The notes beneath the pieces are model-generated. The model searched no databases. It was not told where the DNA came from and was given only the letters and a program-made list of their open reading frames with translations. This document shows positions 1 through 11,920 of a stretch of DNA of 64,000 bases, one piece after another. This DNA is from Lindgomyces ingoldianus (Eukaryota; Ascomycota; Dothideomycetes; Pleosporales; Lindgomycetaceae). Each line of letters opens with the position of its first letter. Within the stretch, counting starts at the first letter, position 1. The translations under genes and the position numbers were made by a program. The stretch is taken from positions 909,321 through 973,320 of the forward strand of contig NW_022985180.1 of NCBI RefSeq assembly GCF_010093535.1, in the 5' to 3' direction.

Positions 1-115
1 AAATATAAAAAATAACTTAAATATAAAAAATAACTTAAATATAAAAAATAACTTAAATATAAAAAATAACTTAAATATAAAAAATAACTTAAATAAAAGA
101 AATAACTTAAATAAA
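1..115. repeat. 18-bp AT-rich tandem repeat
   Basis: Five nearly perfect copies of AAATATAAAAAATAACTT are followed by one variant unit and a partial unit. The array is the left flank of the Copia-1 insertion. Together with 6862-7218 it forms one copy of an AT-rich repeat whose uninterrupted relative lies at about 11400-11839. No coding potential is seen. Confidence 0.85.
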
Positions 116-117
116 GG

Positions 118-335
118 TGTCGCATATACTGAGAGCCTTGGCTGGGGCTCAGAGCCTGGGACTGGGGCTCGGAGCCTGGGACTAGGGGCTTAGAGCCTGG
201 GACGCAGCTCAGGATCTAGAGATATTATGTTCTAAAGCTTAGTGTATATAAGGAGAGCCTTTAGCTCTCTTAGATAGCAGAGTTACTTTATCTAATCTTT
301 TAAACAGCTACTGCTAGGCTATTTTATCCTCTATA
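118..335 (+). repeat. Copia-1 5' LTR
   Basis: 218 bp. It contains three tandem copies of a roughly 23-bp unit with core GAGCCTGGGAC and a TATA-like GTGTATATAAGGAG at about 242-255, a likely promoter. The first 60 bases match the 3' LTR almost exactly. The right half carries many C-to-T and G-to-A changes. Confidence 0.93.
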
Positions 336-559
336 GTTATAGGCCTAGCGCTTTAAGAACCTAGGATAATTCTTTTTACATAACTATAGCGCTAGCAAAA
401 GCTGTTTAGAAGCTTTTTTTTTTATTCTTATTAATCCTTATTACCTCTAAAGCCTATGTTATAGCTAATTAAGATGCTCCTCTTCTAACAGGAGCATACT
501 AGCTTAAGGACTACGCAAGCTGGCCTCTCTAGTTTATCTAGCTCTAGTTCCATGCTCTT

Positions 560-3500
560 AGCAAAAACCTATAGGACATGATTAATCTAGATAGACTAGA
601 CGCTCTAAATCCTATAGACAGCGCTCTAGAGATGCCTACACTTAGAGTAATTACTGCTAAGAACCTCTTAGAGAAGGCTAACGCACAGTACTAGACTAAT
701 ATTGCTAAGTACTAAGCTTAATTAAGCGACTAGGCTTCCTGCGCAACGCGTTTTTAGACAATCTAGAACTAGGTTAATGCAACTGTTACACTAGAGCTCC
801 TAGGACCTATAATAATGCAGCTTATATTAAAGAACTAATCTACCCTATAGGCACTTATACAAGCCTTAAAACAAGAGCTAGCACTAATAAACACAAGCAC
901 AAAGAATCTTATATAAGTAAAGTATAAAGCTTACCTTACTAAGGTAAAGCATAGCACTATAACCCTAAAAGCTTAGTACTAGCAGTGGCACTTCTTATAC
1001 ACTAAGGTAAGGACCTACAAGATTCTTAACATAGAAGGCTAGCTAGCTGCATAAGACTTCCTAGACGCCCTAGCTCTAAAGCTTGCACTAGACTAGGCGC
1101 GCTCTATGCACTAGAGGGTTATAAAGGCTAGCGCACTTAGCAAGAAACCTCTAATAATCTAAAAAATTAGTAAAATCTTCTTAACAATGCTCTAGAAGCA
1201 CTCCCTACATGTAAGCAACTAAGGCATAAGTATATTTACAACACTTAGTAAATAATTAGATAATAATTTAGCCTAATCTATTTTAGCCTAATTAGGCCAC
1301 CTGTGCCTATGCAAAGCTTTAGAGTAATCTCTTTATCTATAAAAAGCAGCAGACTGCAGAGACTTTATATTAGCAGTTACTAAAAAGCTAAAGAAGCTTA
1401 GTAAAACTGTACACTAGAAGATCCTTAAAAGGCTTAAGTAAGCGCAGCATAAAAAAGTAAAAGCTGTACTACTTAAAAGAGGCTACATAATTCTAGACGC
1501 AGCCTCCCCTACTCTAAAAGCTATTAAAGGATTAAACAAGCTAGCATTCCTAGGAAGTATTATTACTGCACTTATTAACCTAGCGCTTCTAGTAAAACTA
1601 GGGATGCATGTAACTATAGATTTTAACGCTTACCTACTCTTTATAAGCATAATTCTAGATAATAAGAGTGCCACACACTTAGTAAACAGTATAGAGCTGC
1701 TTATACCTAGGTTATTTAAAAAAGCTTAAAGTTTACACACAGTAGAAGCTAGCACCTAGTTATTTCTAATCTAGGGAACAGGAACTAGAAAGCTTAGAGA
1801 GGTGTTAAATAAAGTATAAGAAGAGCGCACAGAAGATCTTACACTATAAAAAGTAGTTATAGTAGAAGGATTTTATGTTAATATTATCTTAAAAGCTTAT
1901 TTAAAAGAAAAAGGACTATAGTATTTAAAACTTAACTATACACTGCGCATAAGCACGCTAGAAAAGAATAAAGTACTTATAACACTTTACTAAAAACATA
2001 ACCTTATGTTTGTTAAATATAAAGCTGTCTCTTTCTACCTACTAGTGTAAAGTGTGCTCCTAGATTACTAACACTTATAGACTACATTCCTACGCTTAGA
2101 CTTAGAAGAGCTCTAGCATGCGCGCGCAGGACACCTAGGCTCTAAAGCTCTACAGGCTCTAGTTAAAAGCGTAAGGAACATATAAATAACAGGTACAAAG
2201 CAAGTACACTATAAGCACTGCGCAACAACACACGCTAAGCAGGTTATATTAAGAAGACTAAAAGAGCAAGCTCCTTACCTATTTTAAAGAATTACATAAG
2301 ACATGTTTAATATGCTATTAGGGCGCAGCAGAGCTCTATAGATAATAATTATTAAGAATAAATATAGTAGTAAAATTTTTTTATACTTTTTTTAGGCAAA
2401 AACACTCTTAGAAATCTAAAAAGTAATAAAAAACTTTAAAAGCATAGTGTCTAATTAATATAAGCTTTAGATTAGTAAAATATAGTAAGATAATAACACT
2501 GCTACACTCTTTTAGCATAGAAAGTTAAGGTATAAGCTTTAAGTAAAAAAATTTAGCATTAATATTAAAAGCTCTCTACTATACACTTATAAGCTAAATA
2601 AAGCTGTAGAAAAAGCTAGATAAAAGATAATTATAAAGTCTATTAAGATAAGAAGTAGCGCAGGACTCCCTAAGAAGCTCTAGCCAGAAGTAGTAGACGC
2701 AGCGACATGGCTGTACAATATAAGCCTGTCGCACGCACATAACCTACGCTTACTAAATAAAGTCTTAGACACATAGTTTACTAACTACTTTAAATACTAT
2801 AAGCTAGAGTAAGTAAGAAGTGCTATAGCTAATCTAAGGCCTAATTAGAGCAGGACCTACGCATATAGCTGTCACACTTACCTACTTAACAGGGAGCAAG
2901 CAGCTAGGCGTTAGAAGCAAAGCTTTAAAGTAACTTTATAGGGCTATATAAAATATCTTGTAGGCTATAGAGCTTTAAATATCTATAGAATATAGGTCCT
3001 ATTACTTAACTAAGTAATTACTATAAGAAATGTAGCTTTTAATAAGACACACTTTTATAAAAATAAGAGTAATAAGCTAATTCTTTAAAAAAAAGCCTTT
3101 AAAATTATTAAAATTTTTAATAAGTAAAGTAAAATTTATAATATAAAAGAAGCTTTTAAGCTTTTACCTTAAAAGTTAAATAAGTAGCAAAGTAATATAC
3201 TAAATTAAAGGCCTTAAGAGCATAAGCTTAGAAGTGTAGAAACTAAAAAGCTTATTAAAACTTAGGTTAGCTAGCTAAAGAATTAGCACTTAAAGGTAGA
3301 AGTAACTGCGCAGGTAATAAGCATAATAAGTAAGTTACTAAGAATTTACGCAGTTCCTAATAAACATATAGCACTTATTACTCTAGAGCTAACTTCTAAG
3401 CTAGAGCTTACAGATAGCTCTACAACACGCCCTATATAGGGTAGGCACAAGCATACTAGTAATCTCTAGTAAGTGCACTTAACTAGAGAAGTAGATCTAC

Positions 3501-5460
3501 TAGGCTTATTAAGTTAAATAGCTAACTTACTAGTTAAAAAATTAACTTTTACCTCTTACACTAGAATATTATCTTCTATAGCTCTAGTTAAAGCAGGTAA
3601 GGCACCCCTTAAATATGCGTATAATAAAAAGAGCTAGGGACTAGCTACACACATAAGCTAAAGAATATAGAGGCAAGATTTTAATAACCTAGGTAAGCCT
3701 AGAGGTGCAGAAAGCAGAGGTATATATACAACACTCTTAGAGAGAAGTAGTATACACCTAGCTCTAGTTAATCTAGAGCACCTCTAAATAAACTTCTTTA
3801 GAGCATTTATTACTTACAACAACAGAGTGCTTAAAACACTCTACATAGTGTTTTTTATAGCTGCTTTTTTTAGGCAGCCTTAACTAAGAGCTTATAAGCT
3901 CTTAAAGAAACCCTTAAAATAAAGAAATTTATATAAACACTTATATAAAGATCTTTTTAAAATTACAGCATAGAAAAAGATAGCTACCCTACTTAAAAAA
4001 AGCACTTAAAAAAAGATTATGTAAACTAAAGCAACATCTAAGCTGCTCCTACTAAAGTAGGTCTTTATGTACAAATTTAACTAAGATAGGTATTTTGCTA
4101 AATGCAAAGCTTGCATATGCGTATGTGGTAATCTCTAGAGCAAGGACTTGCTCTAGTTAACCTATGCTGCCACTCTTGCAGCTAGATCCTTCTAAATAGT
4201 AATAGCAATAGCAGCTTAATTTAACCTAAAGATTAGGCAATATAATGTTATAGGCGTGTTTCTAAACGCGCACTGTAAAGGTAAGCTAAAAGTAACATGC
4301 AAGCTCCTAAAAAGCTTTACAAAGCCTAGCATGTGCGTTAAGCTTCTCTAAGCCCTATACAGACTATGTAACTTACTAATTTTATAGTACTAGAAGCTCT
4401 TATAGGCTCTTTAAAAGCTTAACTTTATCTTATTTAAAAAGAAGCTGTGCTTATTCTTTAACTATAATTACTATATCTTACTTTTTTTTTATGTAGACAA
4501 CATACTCTACATCTATTACTATAATAATAAGTTAAAAGCTTACTAATTAATTAGTGTAATTAAAAAAATATATAAGCTAGAAGATTAAAGGCTGTGCAAA
4601 TAGTTTCTAAAGATTAAAATAATTAAAAATAAAAAAGCTAAAATAATTTAGCTAGTACACAACATGTATATTAAAAAAGTAGTAAAGAAGTTTAACTTTA
4701 TAGAAAGCGCGCTTTTTCTAGGAACTCCTCTACTATTAAAAGAGCTTATAAGCAACTAGGGATTAGCAACAAAGCATAAAATTAAGGAATACTAAGAGCG
4801 CGTAGGATTAACACTTTACACTGTAATTATAGTGCGCCCTAACGTAGCGTTTGCAGCATCTTAGCTCTTCTACTACCTAATAAACCTAGGAAAGCAGCAC
4901 TTCTAGGCAGTAAACTAGGCAATTGTGTACCTATACTGCACAAGGCATACAGGCATATAGTATAGAGCACTAGAAGGCGCGTAACTTATTATATATAAAG
5001 ACGCGTCTTTTGCTAATTACGCAGAGACTAAATAATTATTCTATAAATACATTATCTTACTTTTTAAAGGACTAATCTTATAGAAAGCAGCTCTCTAGCT
5101 AATAGTAACTATGTTTATAACAGAAGCTAAGCTGCTAGCTCTAGCGCACATTATAAAGAAATTACTAGCTCTAAAACGCTTCTTTAAAGAGCTTACTCTA
5201 GAGCTAGGCACACTATAGCAGATCTACTGTGACAACTAGTAGACAATCTAGTTAGTAGTAAAGGAGAACGCCTAGATAACTACCTACCTGCGCCACATTA
5301 ATATTTAGAACATGTGGCTGCGCTAAGAGCACACAAAGGGATCTTTTAAAGTGCGCTATATTAAAACAAGCAACATGCTAGTAAATAGACTTATAAAGCA
5401 CTTACTAAAGTAGTAATTTAAGCACTTTAAGCAGCTTCTTAACTTTAAAGACATGTAAAC
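560..5460 (+). pseudogene. Copia-1 gag-pol remnant
   Basis: The whole polyprotein can be followed on the plus strand if TAG and TAA codons are read as mutated Gln or Trp codons. A gag-like region lies at about 560-1500. A protease region with remnant ATHLVNS lies near 1675. The pre-integrase motif (HARAGHLGSKALQ) is near 2115-2155, and an integrase with HCATTHAK and FNMLLGRS is at about 2215-2840. The integrase tail GYIKYLVGYRALNIYRIQ is near 2940-2995. The RT has QYNVIGVFLNAHC near 4238 and FYVDNILYI near 4490, where the family has YVDD. RNase H has KDASFANYAE near 5005 and CDNQQTIQLVVKENA near 5230. Dozens of stops make it non-functional. The second catalytic Asp of RT has become Asn, as a G-to-A change predicts. 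Confidence 0.9.
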
Positions 5461-5700
5461 AAGCTTCTAAGGGGAGAAATTATTAATTATTAATAGTAAG
5501 GACATCTTTATACTGCTTAGGAACAAGAGGGCTATCTACTAGCAGGGACACCCCCCTATGCTATAGAGTTTAAGCAGGGATTTAGTACATAAGATGCGCA
5601 GAAACACAGAACGCCTAAACTATAAAGAGATTAACAAGCTTACCTAAGAGCTCCTTAGCGCGCTAGCAACGCGCCAGGAGCCCAGGGGACACGTCACCCT

Positions 5701-5798
5701 GCTCCTCCTCCCCCTCCTCCTCCTCCACCTCCTCTTCCTCTTCCTCTTCCTCCTCCTCCTCCTCCTCCTCTCCCTCCTCCTCCTCCACCACATCCTCT
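5701..5798. repeat. (TCC/TTC)n pyrimidine microsatellite
   Basis: A run of about 100 nearly pure pyrimidines (CTC, TCC and TTC units) follows the end of RNase H inside Copia-1. It holds few CpA or CpG sites, which explains why it survives among mutated sequence. Confidence 0.9.
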
Positions 5799-6149
5799 TT
5801 AAGCAGAGCTTAAAGAACCAGCTAAAGCTAGAACGCAGCCTATAGCCTGTTAGTCTAATCTAAGGTATGACACACAATCTCTGCAGAGAAGCTTACCCGC
5901 TTGTCCTCCGCAACAAGCGCTGCAACAAAGCGCTGTGCATAGACAACAGCAACAGGGGGACTGCAAATAGGTTAAAAGCTAGATCACCCCACACACTGCT
6001 ACAAGGCTTACAGGGGCAGGCAGCTGTGCCCAGAGGAACAGCGCCAACAGCGCGAACCGCTAGAGGCGGAATTATGGCACTCCCTACTGGAGCGCCCCGC
6101 GAGCGCACTCTTTATGCAGCCCAGACAGGACTGCGCGCGGAGCGCACCA

Positions 6150-6300
6150 GGGGGAGGCCGGCGGGGGGTGGTGGGCGCAGGGCGACGGGGGGTGGTGGGC
6201 GCGGGCTTGCGGGTACGCGCAGGCCGGCGGGGGGTTGTGGGCGCAGCGCGGCGGGGGGTAGTAGGCGCGGGCTTGCGGGCAGCGCGGCCCCGCAGAGCGG
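6150..6300. repeat. G-rich minisatellite inside Copia-1
   Basis: Four irregular units carry the core GGCGGGGGGTGGTGGGCGC, separated by CGGGCTTGCGGG segments. GC is very high in an otherwise AT-rich element. The plus strand has several G runs spaced as in G-quadruplex motifs. Long open frames on both strands here come from the lack of AT-rich stop codons and are not taken as genes. Confidence 0.8.
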
Positions 6301-6638
6301 CGGCACGCGATTAGGCGGCTCTTTTAGCTTTATTAAGCTACAGATGCACGTTAGCAGAGATTGCAGACAGGTTTAAAGTTGTTCTTAAAGCTTAAAAGCA
6401 TTAACTTACACGCAGCATGTTAGTTAGATCTAAAGAACAGGAGCTTAAGAAGCAGGAGAATTTATTTACCTCTGTTGCAGCAATCACAGCACGCACGTGA
6501 CCTACGCTGCCTAGGGAAACAAGCATTGCGCTGCCTAGGGCAACAAGCACAAACACAGGGTAAACGCACAACGCAGCTCCAACAAGCCAAGTAGACGCTC
6601 AACGCAGGTGAGCTGCTGCGCAGCTCACCTGGGGGGTG

Positions 6639-6856
6639 TGTCGCGTATACTGAGAGCCTTGGCTGGGGCTCAGAGCCTGGGACTAGGGCTCGGAGCCTGG
6701 GACTGGGGGCTCAGAGCCTGGGACGCAGCTCGGGATCTGGAGATATTATGTTCCGAAGCTCGGTGTATATAAGGAGAGCCTTCAGCTCTCTTAGATAGCA
6801 GAGTCACTTCATCCGATCTTCTGAACAGCTACTGCCAGGCTATTTTATCCTCCACA
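6639..6856 (+). repeat. Copia-1 3' LTR
   Basis: 218 bp, little mutated, ending CCACA at 6856 and followed by the target duplication AAAGG. Base-by-base comparison with the 5' LTR gives the best direct record of the mutation context in this window. Confidence 0.94.
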
Positions 6857-6861
6857 AAAGG

Positions 6862-7218
6862 AAATAACTAAATAAATTATATAACTAAAATAAACTAAAT
6901 AAATAAAATAAACTAAATAAATAAAATAAACTAAATAGTTTTTATTTATAGTTTTACTATATATAACTACTAGTAGTACTATTATAACTAGAGATGCTAG
7001 TAGTACTTTTATTTTCTAACTCTTCTAACTCTTTTTTATCTTCTAGATTTATTATTTGTTTTTGTTTTCCTTTAGAACTACTAGGTAAAGTATAATTATA
7101 ATAAAGTTGCTTTTTACTATAAGAATAGAAATAGCAATTATAAAAATATCTACTTACTAAATATAGTATAAAATATATATCTTTTTAACATTAATTTTTT
7201 TACTTAAACTAAAATTAT
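6862..7218. repeat. AT-rich repeat, second copy at about 11500-11839
   Basis: This is the right-hand continuation of the sequence split by Copia-1. It runs parallel to about 11500-11839, sharing AACTAAATAAATTATATAAC and the later TTTATTATTTGTTTTTG. It is probably an internal piece of the CAGGGTTGCC-ended element described at 11092-12339. No conserved protein is recognised. Confidence 0.75.
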
Positions 7219-7492
7219 TAGCAGAGCTTGCTCTGCTTATTATATTCGGGTTTGCAGAATAAAAAGTTGAGCAGAATCTTCTCTTTTAGACGCGCTAGTT
7301 AGTTAGAATTTCTTTAGATAAACCCTAGTAACGCTATTTCTCTGTTACCTTATGTATTTCTTACATTCTTTTTTAAAAAAATATATACCTAGTATAGGTG
7401 CACCTTTCTGTTAATTTGCATGCAGTTTGCTCTAGCATGCGTTGTGTAAAACATGTTTAAATTATAGTTAGTTGCGTCTGTTCCACCTCTCT
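7219..7492. other. AT-rich spacer, no gene seen
   Basis: Moderately AT-rich sequence. It holds a perfect 8-bp inverted repeat AGCAGAGC/GCTCTGCT with a two-base loop at about 7220-7237. No second copy was noticed in this window and no coding evidence was found. Confidence 0.5.
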
Positions 7493-7640
7493 AGCCACAT
7501 CGGTGTGTCGGGGATTGGCATCAGCCACATTGGTGTGTTGGGGATTGGCATCAGCCGCATCGGTGTGTCGGGGATTGGCATCAGCCGCATCGGTGTGTCG
7601 GGGATTGGCATCAGCCGCATTGGTGTGTTGGGGATTGGCA
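7493..7640. repeat. 30-bp GC-rich minisatellite, five copies
   Basis: Five head-to-tail copies of a 30-bp unit contain GGTGTGTCGGGGATTGGCAT. They differ only by C/T or G/A at a few positions (CCACATC, CCACATT, CCGCATC, CCGCATT; TGTCGG or TGTTGG). Because 30 is a multiple of 3, several frames on both strands stay open; these are not genes. The right edge abuts a pogo end that lacks its terminal bases. Confidence 0.92.
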
Positions 7641-7830
7641 GTTGCTCACACACCTGAGTTGCTTACTTTTGCTAAGACTACACCACAATAAACTTTATTA
7701 TAGCCTATAACAACCTGCTCTAGCACTATAGAGTAGAGTACAGCTTAGAATATTATTTAGATATTACTTCTACTTCTTGCTTACACGTTTGCGCGTTATG
7801 CCTAGTCTAATTGCACTGTCTGCAGCGCCT
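7641..7830 (-). mobile_element. Truncated pogo/Fot1-like terminus
   Basis: The sequence matches the 3' end of the pogo-1 family, as at 25332-25523 and 58581-58770, but lacks the outermost 17 or so bases (ACGTACTTCACAGGCGA). It is cut on the right by the LTR of Gypsy-1 copy 1. Orientation is inferred from the full copies, whose transposase ends on this side. Confidence 0.8.
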
Positions 7831-8427
7831 TGTTACAGCCAACAGACAGACCGTAATGACCCAATTAGCTGTCCCTCACAGCCCCAGCGACGTCGGATGG
7901 AAGGCACTTAACTCCACGTTAGACGAATCACGTGACAGGACGGATGAGGAATGGCTTCAGCTTTTAGACAAAAGCCTAGCAGAGTGCATCATCTAATAGA
8001 ATCTGCAGGCTTGCAGGTTTGCAGGCTGTGCAGGCCACCCAAGCATGCAAGCATGCAAACATGCAAAGCATGCAAACCCTATGTATATAGTCTTGATCAT
8101 GACTATAGTTAGGAGGTTGTAATTACTATTTAGTCTTTACCTACTTAATAGACTAAGAGGCATTAAAACCTTTATAATAAGGACAGTGCCGCCTTGTATA
8201 TCTTGCACTATATATACCTCTATTCCTACCCATCTAGGTCAGGTTTGCCAGCTCCCTATACAGCTGCTGGGCTAAACCACAACCCGCCTACCTAAAACTG
8301 CTCTACCCACACTCTGCTTAACAGACTATACACCTAATCTAGCTAAGTCTTTACTCTTTCTTACTAACACACTTATAGGCTGTAGTGCTTCTAAAAATAC
8401 TATTTTAACAGAGTAAGAATTATAACA
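7831..8427 (+). repeat. Gypsy-1 copy 1 5' LTR
   Basis: Aligned to the LTRs at 17174-17782 and 24160-24768. It contains a cluster of short direct repeats (GCAGGCTTGCAGG and GCATGCAAGCATGCAAA types, about 8004-8065) and a CACGTGAC palindrome near 7930. The outer left half is well preserved. Confidence 0.88.
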
Positions 8428-11091
8428 GTAATTACTACTACCTACAAAGTATAGCATCTTACACCCCACACCCTAACTTTAGAATGACGGGCGCCTCCGC
8501 AGCAGGCACAAACAACACCCTGTTACAGACAGAGGAAGCCTAAAACTAGTAAATATTGTACCTTTAATAAGAGCTTAAAAACTTAAAAGCACAACTCTTT
8601 TTATATGCGCAAGCACTAGCTACCTAGCAACTCTAAAACCTACACTTAGAACTAGCAAACTTTAAAAACACTACACTTAATAAAACTAGCATTAAATTAA
8701 AAAAATTACTACGCCTTATACTTTTAACACCTTTTAATAGTACACTTAAGAACCTTAAACCCTTTTTTACAAGATGCTACCTCTATATATAATATAATAA
8801 AGGGGCATTCTAAACAGACAAAGAAATAATCGCCTAGATAGGCCTACACTTAAAGGGATCCCTAGCTATATAGTTCTAACCCCACACAAATAGTTAGATA
8901 AAGCATAAGATAACTAGAGATCCTATTTCTTTAAAAACTTAAGAAGTCTTCTAGAACCTAGATACCTTTAAAAAAGCACTAACTACTATCTATAAGGTTA
9001 TTAACTAGAAAGAAAAAGCAGTAAATAAAATAAACACTTTATAATAAAAAAAGAAATAGTCTAGTAATACACAGCCTACTTTTATAAATAATTAGCTATT
9101 AGCAGATAAACTAACTAAGAAGTAATAGGACATATGTTTTATAATAGACTTACTAATATAATAAAAAATAAGTTTATGCACATAAGAAAACTAACTACAT
9201 TTAAGAAATATATTAAGAAAGCATTAACTTATAATAAACAACACTAAGAAGGTCTAAATAAAAGACACCCTAGCATAACTATCTAGAAATTAGAACTATT
9301 TTTATAAAAAAAAGAACTCTTAGTTTAACAGCAAACTAATAGACCTTAGTTATGCTAAACATATACATAGTACTTTTAAGAAAAAGAGCTAATTCCTCTA
9401 GAGTAAAAAGCTGCCTCTAAATAAAAAATAGTAAAAGTAGCTTAAAAATAAAGCCTACCTTAACTATAAAAAAGTAGAACACTACTGTTAAGAGTGCCTA
9501 GACTCTAGAAAACTAGAGAATAAAGATAAAAGATTAGCTATAAAAGCTATGTACGCTGAAACTAGCCTAACAGCGGATAAGCTACGTGATAGGCTGGATA
9601 AATAACTCTGCTAGAGATGTAGAGCTAACTATAAATTACCTAATTATTAGGTAGACTATTAGGATGTTAAAGTCTAATAAAAAGACAGTATCTTTAGGGC
9701 TATTAAACAGGCTGCAATTTTTAAAGGATAGTAGAACCTAACATAAATAAATAATTATATTAAAAATGTAAGAAAAAAAAAGAAATAATATTTTACTTAA
9801 CAAAAGAAAATAAAAGTCCTAGTAAAGGAACTTAAATAACAGTTTAAACAAAGAAACTGCTAGAAATGTAGAGAACTCTATAGCTACAACTTTTGCTAGA
9901 TAGGACTTTATAAGGTAGCCCTAGATAATAACTATAACATGTACAAAGTTATAAGAAGGATTGCTATAGTCTACTATAACGTATTAAATAAAGAAAAGTA
10001 ACAAAAGTTCTTCTAAAAAATATAGGCAAAAAGGCAAGGCCTAAACTAGCACTAAATGTCTCTTTAAGTCCTAGCGCTATTATAAGAATAAGTATACACT
10101 TTACCCCTAGCTCTAGCTGTAACTAGAAAGGAACTAGAAGAACAACAAAATTATAAATACTACATTTTATGCAGCAGCAGACAACATACTAACTTTTAAT
10201 GTAAGTATAAGAATTATCTACTATAGATAATCTAGACAAAGGAATATCTCTAATAGGCATAAATACAGCCTATACTAATTTAAACTAACCTAAAACAATG
10301 CTTATACACTTAGTACTTATGCATAAATAAGTACTGTGTATAACACTAGCTAATTAAACACTAAGCAGGATAGTAGCTAATTAGTGCATAAGAAAGTAAG
10401 AAATTTACTAACACTCTTATAAAGACAGCTACAGCATGTAAAATGCTAAACTGTTTACACTGCAGCACTAGACCTACCTATAAATAAAAACCCTAGACTA
10501 AATGCAAAAACACCTTAGACTACGCTTTTTACTACTTTTAGTAGAAAGCTACTTAACAAAACAACTAACTTCTCTACTACTATAAAATAAAAAACATTAA
10601 TTACCTAGTAGAGAAATGCATAATTAAAGAATATTAAAAATTTAAAATCTAAGCAACCTAAGCATAGGACTAGATACACAATATTCTATGCCCTAAAAAA
10701 AAGACACAGAGGAAGACTATATGTTAGGTATTAAATAAAAAGACTTTAGCCTAAAATATAAAAAAAATCTATTACAACATAAAAGCCTTAGTAGCAGTAA
10801 AGTAAGGCTTAAGTAAAAGCCTAATAGCTAACTACACACTTAAATTCTCTAAAAGAATAGTATGTAAAGGCCTTACACTAATTAATAGTAGATGCATGTT
10901 TATAGTAATTAACTCTAACTAGGTTAAAAATTACAAGATACTATGCAGAATAAAAAAAAACCCTTCTAAGTATCCCTAGCTAATACATTACTTATTAAAT
11001 ATAGCAGAGGAAAAATTTAACTAGAAACTAAAGAAGTAACCCTAAAGACTAAAACTATAATAAATTAAATATTACTAAGCATACTACTACT
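7831..11091 (+). mobile_element. Gypsy-1 copy 1, 3'-truncated
   Basis: A 597-bp 5' LTR (TGTTACAGCC ... ATAACA) is followed by about 2.66 kb of internal sequence parallel to Gypsy-1 copy 2 (17783 to about 20370). That covers gag and the start of pol. Homology stops just before the RT domain, at the CAGGG terminus of the next element. No 3' LTR is present. All frames carry many TAG/TAA codons. A left target duplication cannot be tested because the right end is missing. Confidence 0.85.
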
Positions 11092-11920
11092 CAGGGTTGC
11101 CGTTTACTATAGTAATAGTAATTACTATTACTATAGTAATTACTATGCAACCTTTTAGCTCTAGTAATAGTAATTACTATTACTATAGTAATTACTATAG
11201 TAATCTAGTAATTACTATTTACTAAAAATAGTATAAAAGTATAACATAAGTCTTAATTAGCTATTTAAAATTTATAGCACTTTTAACTTTATTTTTCTTA
11301 TTTTACTTAGACTACTATATTTAGACAAACTAAGTAAACTAAGTAAAATAATTTAACTAAATAAACTAATCTAACTAAATAATTTAAATCATCTAAATAA
11401 AGTAAATAACTTAAGTAAACTAAGTAACTTAAATAACTTAAATAAACTAAATAACTTAAATATAAAAAATAACTAAAGTAAAAGAAATAACTAAAATAAA
11501 GGAAATAACTAAATAAATTATATAACTAAAATAAATAAAATAAATAAAATAAACTAAATAGTTTTTATTTATAGCTTTACTATATATAACTACAAGTAGT
11601 ACTATTATAACTAGAGACGCTAGTAGTACTTTTATTTTCTAACTCTTTTAACTCTTCTTTATCTTCTAGATTTATTATTTGTTTTTGTTTTCCTTTAGAA
11701 CTACTAGGTAAAGTATAAATATAAAAAAGTTGCTTTTTACTATAAGAATAGAAATAGCTATTATAAAAATATCTACTTACTAAATATAGTATAAAATATA
11801 TATCTTTTTAACATTAATTTTTTTACTAAAACTAAAATTATAATATAATATAAATAAAGTTAGTAATATTAATAAGTAGAATAACTTTAGTAAAGTAAAT
11901 ATATATGTTAAATAGTATTA

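Larger units (their letters stand above)
118..6856 (+). mobile_element. Copia-1: complete, RIP-degraded Ty1/Copia LTR retrotransposon
   Basis: Two 218-bp LTRs (118-335 and 6639-6856) start TGTCGC and end CCACA, which is mutated to CTATA in the left LTR. They are flanked by an identical 5-bp duplication AAAGG (113-117 and 6857-6861). The related uninterrupted site at about 11500 reads AAATAAAGGAAATAACTAAAT across the junction, which confirms the insertion. Internal remnants run gag, protease, integrase, RT, RNase H; this order defines the Copia superfamily. A purine run GGGGGG just before the right LTR (6631-6636) is a likely polypurine tract. The 3' kilobase is far less mutated than the rest. 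Confidence 0.95.

Noticed and set aside
5867..6376. 169-codon open frame (and opposite-strand frames) in the GC-rich end of Copia-1
   Set aside because: The frame is open because of GC-rich, stop-poor repeats. The predicted Gly/Arg/Ala-rich peptide is low complexity with no domain, and it lies downstream of the RNase H end in a dead element.
7468..7691. Four overlapping 61-62-codon frames on both strands
   Set aside because: They are generated by the 30-bp minisatellite, whose period is a multiple of 3.
7811..7996. 61-codon open frame
   Set aside because: It lies inside the preserved left part of the Gypsy-1 copy 1 LTR and crosses the LTR/pogo junction.
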